From positions 1 to 25,223 of IMG/VR virus record IMGVR_UViG_3300032298_000962: a DNA stretch of 25,223 bases; one strand, given 5' to 3'. Below are positions 8,056 to 14,489 of this stretch, piece after piece. Position numbers and translations under genes: made by a program. This DNA comes from a virus. The notes under the pieces are model-generated. The model had not been told where the DNA came from. It made no database searches and saw nothing but the letters and a program-made list of their open reading frames with translations. Numbering within the stretch: the stretch's first letter is position 1; each line of letters begins with the position of its first letter.

Positions 8056-10020
8056 ATGAAAAAATTAATTGTATTTCTTTTATTGACTAGTATAGGATAT
8101 AGTCAATATTGTCCTTCTTTAGGACCTGATCAATTGTTACCTTGTGGTGTAGGATCAACTACATTAACCGCAGATTTAAGTCAATGTGGTGCTGGTAGTA
8201 ACCCTAATCAAACAACAAATTATGGTGTTTCTAACATACCATATGTTGCTCAAACAAATACAGGAACTAATTTATTTATGTTAGATGACACCCAACAAGG
8301 TCCATTTAACATTGGTTTTAATTTTTGTTTTTTTGGAAGTACCTATACTCAATTTTATGTAGGTTCTAATGGTTGGATTTCTTTTAGTGGCGGTCAACCT
8401 GTAACTTTTACAACTCAAACAATCCCTACTGCTAGTCCTTTTGTACCTAAGAACTGTATTATGGGCCCTTGGCAAGACTGGCACCCAGGAGTAGGTGGTC
8501 AAATTAAATATCAAGTACAAGGTACTGCTCCTTGTAGAAAACTTATAGTTAGTTGGATTAATATGCCTATGTTTTTTTGTACTGCTACTACAGGTACATT
8601 TCACATTGTAATATATGAATCCTCTAATATTATTGAAAATTATATCCAATCAAAACAGTTTTGCGCTTGGCAAGGTGGAACATCAACTCAAGGAATTCAT
8701 AATAATATGGGTACAATTGGTATTGCTGTTCCTGGAAGAAATTCTACAGTATGGACTGCAAACAATGATGCTTGGAGATGGACTCCATCAGGACCAACAG
8801 TAAATCCTACTTTAACATGGTATCAAGTAGGTAATCCAAACCCAATTGGGTGGGGACCAACAATTAATGTTACACCCCCAGTAGGAGGTGCTCAATATAC
8901 TTGTCATTTTGTATATCCTATATGTAATGCAGGTTGGTCTGCATGTAATACTGGAGGTAATTTAGGACCTGATACTGTATTTGTACAACCCGGCCCACCA
9001 ATTCCCTCAACAGGACCAATTAATGGTACTGATACTATATGTTATTTAAGTTCAAGTGATATATATAATGTTCCTTTACAACCAAATTATAATTATCTTT
9101 GGATGTCTGTTGCCCCAATTATATCAGGCCAAAACACAAATCAAATTGAAGTAGATTTTAGTTCTTTTTCTCCTGGGTTTATTTCTGATGCTATTCAAGT
9201 AATTCCTGAAGAAAATGGATGTATTGGGTTACCTATTATATTTGATTTATTTATTTTAGATGTTTTACCTGTAATTGATTCTCTAGGACCGTTTTGTGAA
9301 TATGATGAATTTGTTACTTTAAATGCGGTTCCTGCTGGAGGAGTATTTAGTGGTGTAGGTGTTGGAGGTAATGATTTTTATCCTTCAAACGCAATAGGAA
9401 TTAACATTATTAATTATGAATATACTTTAAGTGGGTGTATATTTGATACAACAACAACCGTAATTGTTAATCCACAACCAACTCTTGATTCAATAACCCC
9501 ATACAATCCATTTTATCAAGTTTGTGAAGGTGATTCAATAGTAACAATATTTAATGCCCTTTCAAACCTGCCAGGATATAATGAATGGACATTTATGGGT
9601 ACAACATATCAACAAGATGATATTTCTATTTCTTTTGAAACCCCAGGAATGTTTCCTTTATCCGTAATTCATTATTCAAATGGGTGTGTTTCATCTATTC
9701 AAGAAACAGTAATCACAATAGCACGTTGTCCTGAATTATTATTTTATGTTCCGAATTCATTTACACCTGATGGGAATGAACATAATAATGTTTTCCAACC
9801 AGTATTTACAAATGGATTTGATCCATATGACTTTTATTTAGTAATATACAATCGTTGGGGAGAATTGATATATGAATCATATAATTCTACAGAATATTGG
9901 GATGGAACATATAATAATATACCGTGTCCTGTAGGATCATACACATATAAAATTCAATTTGGTTTTAAAGAAACAGATAATGACCAAATTATAAGTGGAA
10001 ATATTAATCTTATTAGATAG
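8056..10020 (+). CDS. Secreted protein with T9SS type-B sorting domain
   Basis: A 654-residue protein. ATG 8056 is preferred to GTG 8050 because it gives a typical signal peptide: MKKL, a hydrophobic core (IVFLLLTSIG), then YSQ, with likely cleavage before Gln as is common in Bacteroidota. About residues 19-300 form a Cys-, Gly- and Trp-rich domain (FYVGSNGWISF, GTFHIVIYESSNIIENYIQ, GTIGIAVPGRNSTVWTA) of a kind seen in large Bacteroidota surface proteins. Ig/PKD-like segments follow (about 310-560). The last 90 residues (VPNSFTPDGNEHNNVFQP, YNRWGELIYES, EYWDGTY, PVGSYTYKI, GNINLIR) match the gliding-motility-associated C-terminal domain (CHU_C/TIGR04131 type), the T9SS type-B sorting signal. 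The expected route is Sec export, then T9SS export to the cell surface. It lies between the tube and tail-assembly genes behind a terminator. Its role in the phage is unknown. Confidence 0.88.
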   Translation: MKKLIVFLLLTSIGYSQYCPSLGPDQLLPCGVGSTTLTADLSQCGAGSNPNQTTNYGVSNIPYVAQTNTGTNLFMLDDTQQGPFNIGFNFCFFGSTYTQFYVGSNGWISFSGGQPVTFTTQTIPTASPFVPKNCIMGPWQDWHPGVGGQIKYQVQGTAPCRKLIVSWINMPMFFCTATTGTFHIVIYESSNIIENYIQSKQFCAWQGGTSTQGIHNNMGTIGIAVPGRNSTVWTANNDAWRWTPSGPTVNPTLTWYQVGNPNPIGWGPTINVTPPVGGAQYTCHFVYPICNAGWSACNTGGNLGPDTVFVQPGPPIPSTGPINGTDTICYLSSSDIYNVPLQPNYNYLWMSVAPIISGQNTNQIEVDFSSFSPGFISDAIQVIPEENGCIGLPIIFDLFILDVLPVIDSLGPFCEYDEFVTLNAVPAGGVFSGVGVGGNDFYPSNAIGINIINYEYTLSGCIFDTTTTVIVNPQPTLDSITPYNPFYQVCEGDSIVTIFNALSNLPGYNEWTFMGTTYQQDDISISFETPGMFPLSVIHYSNGCVSSIQETVITIARCPELLFYVPNSFTPDGNEHNNVFQPVFTNGFDPYDFYLVIYNRWGELIYESYNSTEYWDGTYNNIPCPVGSYTYKIQFGFKETDNDQIISGNINLIR

Positions 10021-10025
10021 GTCAA

Positions 10026-10034
10026 TATTTATAA
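10026..10034 (+). promoter_or_regulatory. Degenerate late-promoter-like motif
   Basis: TATTTATAA, the left part of the recurring 15-mer, 4 bases before the ATG at 10039; the right part is replaced by CCAT. It may be a weak copy of the late promoter, or chance in AT-rich DNA. Confidence 0.35.
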
Positions 10035-10038
10035 CCAT

Positions 10039-10410
10039 ATGAAACTAGATAGTTTACGTACGTTAGTTAAAGAGGAGCTTAGTAAGCGACTAAATGAGGA
10101 ATACCAAGATAAATTTAAAATGGTAGGTATGCTCATTACTAACATTAAAAAACGCCCCCAAAAAGAAATATTTTCCGATATCCGTTCTATTCCAGGTGTT
10201 ACAGTAGCATCTGTAAAAGAACCAATGGAATACAGTGAACAAGATACAGAAAAATTTCAATCTATAATGACTGTTAAAGTAGATGGTCATCCATGGATTT
10301 CAAAAGGTGGATTTGATCGTACAAAAATGGAAGATATCCGTAAAGCAATATTAAAAGTAGAAGGAGTATTATCATTTAATGTGAATCCTGATAATGTTTC
10401 TACTATTTAA
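10039..10410 (+). CDS. Small phage protein with ferredoxin/ACT-like pattern, unknown
   Basis: A 123-residue protein. The first 20 residues (MKLDSLRTLVKEELSKRLNE) form an amphipathic helix of the type LxxLxxEExxKxLNE, which recurs at the start of many T4-like marine phage proteins. The rest alternates strand-helix-strand-strand-helix-strand: KMVGMLITNIKK, a helix (QKEIFSDIRSIPGV), VTVASVKEP, QSIMTVKVDG, a helix (MEDIRKAILKVEGV) and SFNVNP. The pattern, with two IPGV/VEGV turns, suggests a ferredoxin-like (ACT/heavy-metal-type) fold, though without metal-binding cysteines. It lies between the secreted protein and the baseplate-assembly gene. I do not recognise a named family; the fold assignment is an inference. 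Confidence 0.6.
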   Translation: MKLDSLRTLVKEELSKRLNEEYQDKFKMVGMLITNIKKRPQKEIFSDIRSIPGVTVASVKEPMEYSEQDTEKFQSIMTVKVDGHPWISKGGFDRTKMEDIRKAILKVEGVLSFNVNPDNVSTI

Positions 10411-10412
10411 TA

Positions 10413-10424
10413 TATTTATATAAG
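10413..10424 (+). promoter_or_regulatory. Degenerate late-promoter-like motif
   Basis: TATTTATATAAG resembles the left part of the 15-mer and lies 27 bases before ATG 10452. A second AT-rich TATAATAAATAAAAAT at 10435-10450 runs up to the start codon and may be the better match. Confidence 0.35.
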
Positions 10425-10451
10425 ACAATTAAGTTATAATAAATAAAAATT

Positions 10452-11180
10452 ATGAGTGAATTTAAATTACCAACTGAAATAGTTGAATTACCTTCTAAAG
10501 GTTTACTTTATCCTGAAGATTCTGAATTAGCAAAAGGTACAGTCGAAATTAAGTATATGACCGCTAAGGAAGAAGATATCCTTACTAATCAATCATATAT
10601 TAGAAGTGGTACTGTACTTGATAAATTATTAAAATCAATTATTGTATCTAAAATTAATTTTGATGATCTATTAATTGGTGATAAAAATGCAATTATGGTT
10701 GCTGCTCGTATTTTAGGATATGGTTCTGAGTATTCATTTGATTATTTAGGTGAATCTTACACAATTGATTTATCTCAAATCGAAAACAAACCACTTAAAG
10801 AAGAATTATTCAAATCTCGTACAAATGAATTTACATTTACCTTACCAAAAACAGGTAATGTAATTACTTTTAAAGTTTTAAACCACAAAGACGAACAGGA
10901 TATTAATCGTGAATTAGAAGGTTTAAAGAAAATCAATAAAGACGCTTCTCCTGAGCTTTCAACCCGTTTAAAATATATGATCACCTCAGTTGAAGGTAAT
11001 CGTGATAGAAAAGATATTCGGGAATTTGTAGATAATTATCTTTTAGCTCAAGATTCTCGAGCATTAAGAGAATACATTAAAGAAGTTCAACCAGATGTTG
11101 ATCTAACTTTTTTTCCCGACGGTTCTGACACTAGAGTCAATATCCCAATTGGGGTTAGCTTTTTTTGGCCTGACATCTAA
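10452..11180 (+). CDS. Baseplate hub / tail assembly protein (gp26-like)
   Basis: A 242-residue soluble protein. The N-terminus (IVELPSKGLLYPEDSEL, then GTVEIKYMTAKEEDILTNQS), the central DDLLIGDKNAIMVAARILGYG and the C-terminal IPIGVSFFWPD block match what I recall of T4-type baseplate hub assembly proteins in marine myoviruses. The last 32 bases overlap the next open frame, which is in the +1 phase and lacks an ATG, and the tape measure gene follows it. That layout is like the paired tail assembly chaperones (G/GT type) that coat the tape measure protein in other tailed phages. Two runs of seven T (11108-11114 and 11160-11166) lie in the region open in both frames. The exact T4 equivalent (gp26 or another hub gene) is uncertain. 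Confidence 0.6.
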   Translation: MSEFKLPTEIVELPSKGLLYPEDSELAKGTVEIKYMTAKEEDILTNQSYIRSGTVLDKLLKSIIVSKINFDDLLIGDKNAIMVAARILGYGSEYSFDYLGESYTIDLSQIENKPLKEELFKSRTNEFTFTLPKTGNVITFKVLNHKDEQDINRELEGLKKINKDASPELSTRLKYMITSVEGNRDRKDIREFVDNYLLAQDSRALREYIKEVQPDVDLTFFPDGSDTRVNIPIGVSFFWPDI

Positions 11181-11487
11181 TCTAGCACCTCAAGTTAGAG
11201 CTGCTTTATTTAAACAAATCCACGAAATAGTTTTTCATGGTAAGGGAGGGTATGATTGGAATACAATCTATAACATGCCTACCTGGCTTCGTCGTTTTAC
11301 TTTTAATGAAATACAAAAGTATTATAAAGATGAAAAAGAAACTTTAGAAAATAAAAGCAAAAAAGGAAGTCAAACTGTAATTAGTTCTGATGGTCAAATA
11401 AAAACTCCTGAATTTTTACAAAAACCTCAAAACAAACCTCCTACATTTAACCCCTCTGCTAATAAAAAACCAGCAAGTTATAAATAG
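11149..11487 (+). CDS. Overlapping +1-frame ORF, possible frameshift-expressed chaperone part
   Basis: This frame has no ATG at its 5' end: it is open from 11107, overlaps the preceding gene up to 11180, and its best conventional start is TTG at 11149. The next ATG (about 11275) would remove the most protein-like part. The product (112 residues from TTG) has a helical N-terminus (LAPQVRAALFKQIHEIVF), a GKGGYDWNTIYNMPTWLRRF block and a polar, Pro/Lys/Asn-rich tail. The coherent GYDWNTIYNMPTWLRRF segment argues that it is translated. Possible routes are TTG initiation, a +1 (or -2) ribosomal frameshift at the T7 run 11160-11166, or a single-base sequencing error in that run that split one gene. 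Position just before the tape measure gene suggests a tail-assembly role. Confidence 0.6.
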   Translation: MGLAFFGLTSNLAPQVRAALFKQIHEIVFHGKGGYDWNTIYNMPTWLRRFTFNEIQKYYKDEKETLENKSKKGSQTVISSDGQIKTPEFLQKPQNKPPTFNPSANKKPASYK

Positions 11488-11491
11488 TTAA

Positions 11492-11507
11492 TATTTATAA
11501 ATAAAAT
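11492..11507 (+). promoter_or_regulatory. Putative phage late promoter (variant copy 5)
   Basis: TATTTATAAATAAAAT, the 15-mer with one inserted A, ends only 2 bases before the tape measure ATG at 11510. If it acts as a -10 element the mRNA would be leaderless or nearly so. Confidence 0.5.
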
Positions 11508-11509
11508 AA

Positions 11510-14179
11510 ATGGCAGCTTCACCAGAAGACATAAGAAAGAATTTTGAAAAACTACAAAAACTAGCTGATCAGTTAGGAAAAAATTTTTCTGAACTTAATC
11601 TAAGACCAGTTGCTGAGGATGCTGCTAAAGTTAGAGAATTTTTAGCGGCTTGGCAAAGAGAACTTAATGATATTGAAGCTTCTGCAGAATCTGTAGCTGC
11701 TTCTTTTAGAGACGTAGTAAATTCTATTTCAACTCAAAATCTTGGACTTCAAACTGCTAATAAATCATTTAGATCTATAGCTAATTTAGCTGATGAAATT
11801 GCAGATCATCAATTAAAACGAACAAAGTTATCTAAAGATGAACTTACAAGTATAGAAGATAAACTCAATAAAGAATATAAAATTTTAGAGAGAAATATTT
11901 CTAACTTAAGAATTGCAAAATCTGAATTAGAACAAGTAAAGCGTAGAGGGAAATTAACTGATAAACAAGAATCTCAACTTACAAGAATCAATAATGCTCT
12001 ATCAGAATCCGAAGTTCTTATAGCAAAACAAGAAGGTCCATTTAGAGACTTATTAATTAATATTAATCTTGTTAATGCTGATATTGATAGATTCAATGAA
12101 AAGTTAGGATTTACAGGACATATAGCTGAAGGAGTAGTTGGTGCTTTTGAAGGGTTAGGTTTAAAAGGACTTTCAAAAACACTAGGTCTTGAAGATGCCG
12201 TTGGGAAAATGAAAGAAATGGCCCAATTTCAGGCCGATCTACAAAAAGCAACAGAAGAATTAAGTAATTTAAATCAACATAGACTTTCTGAGGATGAGTT
12301 AAGAGCTGGTATTGGTGGTGAAGAATTAAAACAAAAACAACTTTTACTAGATAAACTTAATAAAGAATCCGAAATAATTGGTGCTAATAGTGGTAAGTTA
12401 AGTGTTTATGCTGCTGGGTTAAAATCTATGAGTCAAAGTTTTGCTAAAAACATTACTGACCCAGCATTTCTTATAGCAGAAATAAAGGACGCTTTAATCA
12501 GCTCTGATGAAGCTGCTGGAAGATTAGCTAAAGATTTTAATCTTACCTATAATGGTGCCCTAGCTACACGCCAGGAACTTAGTCAAATGGCAGCCCTATC
12601 AGGAGATGTTGCAGTTAATACTAAAGGTTTACAAGAATCAATGGTAGCTGTTGGTAAGTCATTAGGTACCAACGCTATGCTTAATGAAAAAGATTTAATA
12701 ACATTTACTAAATTACGTGAGCAAGCAGGTTATACTAATGAAGAATTAATAGGTATTCAAAAATTATCTTTAGTAAACGGAAAAACATTAAAAAATAATA
12801 CCGCTGAAATTCTAGGTGGTGCTAAAGTATATGCTGCTCGAAAAGGACTTGTTGTAAATGAAAAAGATATTCTTAGAGAAGTCTCTAAAGCCTCAGCATC
12901 AATTAAATTATCTTTAGGAGGAAGTGCTGATGAACTAGCACGATCTGTTGTACAAGCTAAATCATTTGGATTAACTTTAGAACAAGCCGATAAAATGGCT
13001 GAAAGTTTGCTTAATTTTGAATCTTCTATTGAAAATGAATTAAGTGCTGAATTATTAACAGGTAAAGATTTAAATCTTGAAAATGCTAGAAGATTAGCAT
13101 TAAATAATGACATAGCCGGAGCCGCAGAAGAAGTTGCAAAACAAGTAGGATCATCTGCTGATTTTGCTAATATGAATAGAATCCAACAAGAATCTATTGC
13201 AAAAGCAGCTGGATTAACTAGAGATGAATTAGCTCAATCCTTAATGGATCGAGAAGCTCTTCAAAAAATAGCCCATGAAGAAGGAGAATCAGCGCAACAA
13301 GCATTTAATAGATTAGTTGAAACTGTAGGATTAGAAGAGGCTAAAAAACAATTAGGAGATGAAGCATTAGCTAATCAATATGCCCAACAAAGTGTTCAAG
13401 AACGTTTTGCTAATGCAACAGAAAAATTAAAAGAATTATTTGTAAGTATAGCAGAACCAATTCTCCAAATTGTATCTCCATTAGTTAACCTAGTATCAGC
13501 AGTCCTCCCAGCTATAAATCTTCTTTTACAACCTGTATTATTCGTTTTCCAATCTATTTCAGATGCTATTAGAGGTGTTTCAGACTTATTGCATGGAAAT
13601 ATAAAAACTGGAATGGGTTTATTTGTGCAAGCATTGCAAGCGGTAGCAGTTGGTTGGGGTGCTATTGTGGGGTATCAAAAAATATACGGGATACTTCAAT
13701 CTAAAAACTTAATCCAACAAATAAAATTTGGAAGTATCTTAAAAAAACAATTTTGGACAACATTAGGTGAAGGAATTGCTAGTATTTGGGGAAAAATAGT
13801 TGGATTCTTAGGACCCTTTGGAATCCCAGTAGCAATTGCTGCAACTGCTGGATTAGTAGGAGCTGCTATGTCCTATTTTAATAAAGGAGATGATGTCTTT
13901 TCCCCAGGTGATGGATCAGGCTATGGTAAACGTACTTTATTTGGCCCTGAAGGAGCAATTGCTTTAAATGATAAAGATACAGTAATAGCAGGAACTGATT
14001 TATTTCAAAAAGGAAATGATGTAGCAATGGCTCCTGCAGGAGCAATGTCTGTATCTAATCTTACAGCACCAAAACGTGAAGTTACTCGTGACCCTAATTC
14101 CGGTGTAATTTCTGCTCTTAGAGATTTAATGGCAGTGACAGGTAAAGTTAATGAAGTATCTACATTGAAAATTCAATAA
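11510..14179 (+). CDS. Tail tape measure protein
   Basis: An 889-residue, mostly helical protein. Residues 1-640 carry long coiled-coil stretches (for example LEQVKRRGKLTDKQESQLTR and AQFQADLQKATEELSNLNQH). Two hydrophobic segments follow, at about 654-690 (IVSPLVNLVSAVLPAINLLL) and 765-790 (GFLGPFGIPVAIAATAGLVG). The C-terminal region has GSGYGKRTLFGPEGAIALND and DTVIAGTDLF, a pattern I know from tape measure proteins of T4-like marine phages. It sets tail length and is packed inside the tube; the hydrophobic parts may reach the host membrane at infection. At roughly 0.15 nm per helical residue, the length would suggest a tail of about 130 nm, longer than T4; this is only a rule of thumb. 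It follows the putative chaperone pair, the usual place for this gene. Confidence 0.82.
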   Translation: MAASPEDIRKNFEKLQKLADQLGKNFSELNLRPVAEDAAKVREFLAAWQRELNDIEASAESVAASFRDVVNSISTQNLGLQTANKSFRSIANLADEIADHQLKRTKLSKDELTSIEDKLNKEYKILERNISNLRIAKSELEQVKRRGKLTDKQESQLTRINNALSESEVLIAKQEGPFRDLLININLVNADIDRFNEKLGFTGHIAEGVVGAFEGLGLKGLSKTLGLEDAVGKMKEMAQFQADLQKATEELSNLNQHRLSEDELRAGIGGEELKQKQLLLDKLNKESEIIGANSGKLSVYAAGLKSMSQSFAKNITDPAFLIAEIKDALISSDEAAGRLAKDFNLTYNGALATRQELSQMAALSGDVAVNTKGLQESMVAVGKSLGTNAMLNEKDLITFTKLREQAGYTNEELIGIQKLSLVNGKTLKNNTAEILGGAKVYAARKGLVVNEKDILREVSKASASIKLSLGGSADELARSVVQAKSFGLTLEQADKMAESLLNFESSIENELSAELLTGKDLNLENARRLALNNDIAGAAEEVAKQVGSSADFANMNRIQQESIAKAAGLTRDELAQSLMDREALQKIAHEEGESAQQAFNRLVETVGLEEAKKQLGDEALANQYAQQSVQERFANATEKLKELFVSIAEPILQIVSPLVNLVSAVLPAINLLLQPVLFVFQSISDAIRGVSDLLHGNIKTGMGLFVQALQAVAVGWGAIVGYQKIYGILQSKNLIQQIKFGSILKKQFWTTLGEGIASIWGKIVGFLGPFGIPVAIAATAGLVGAAMSYFNKGDDVFSPGDGSGYGKRTLFGPEGAIALNDKDTVIAGTDLFQKGNDVAMAPAGAMSVSNLTAPKREVTRDPNSGVISALRDLMAVTGKVNEVSTLKIQ

Positions 14180-14186
14180 TAATTAA

Positions 14187-14201
14187 TATTTATAATAAAA
14201 T
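14187..14201 (+). promoter_or_regulatory. Putative phage late promoter (15-mer copy 6)
   Basis: A perfect TATTTATAATAAAAT copy 8 bases before ATG 14210, with TATAAT at 14191-14196. It would drive the baseplate block that follows the tape measure gene. Confidence 0.6.
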
Positions 14202-14209
14202 AATTTACT

Positions 14210-14482
14210 ATGGGACTTTTAGACATACTAACTAACCAAGGGTCATCATTAACTGCTTATAATGGTACTCAACCCGCAATCAATCAACTTGCAACTCAAC
14301 AATCTAAACTTCATGCTGATGGAAATCAACCTGGATATTCATTAAATGGTGCTGGTGCTAATTTAGTAACTACCCAATACAATGACTACCAAGATGGAAC
14401 ACCAAACCAAATTCCATTTCCATCCCAACTAGATTTAAATGGCGTAACTCCATCACAGTATTTAGATAACTTACCTCAATAA
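14210..14482 (+). CDS. Small structural protein, function unknown
   Basis: A 90-residue protein rich in Asn, Gln, Gly and Leu, with few charged residues and no cysteine, signal peptide or membrane segment. It begins MGLLDILTNQGSSLTAYNG and ends VTPSQYLDNLPQ. It lies between the tape measure gene and a large tail gene, starts after a late-promoter-like 15-mer, and stops 7 bases before the next gene, so the two are likely co-translated. I do not recognise a family. The composition fits a small, extended virion protein, perhaps a baseplate or tube-end component, but that is inferred from position. Confidence 0.6.
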   Translation: MGLLDILTNQGSSLTAYNGTQPAINQLATQQSKLHADGNQPGYSLNGAGANLVTTQYNDYQDGTPNQIPFPSQLDLNGVTPSQYLDNLPQ

Positions 14483-14489
14483 GAGTTGA

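Noticed and set aside
12757-13113. Minus-strand open frame within the tape measure gene
   Set aside because: Shadow of a helical Ala/Leu/Glu-rich coding region; no recognisable protein features.
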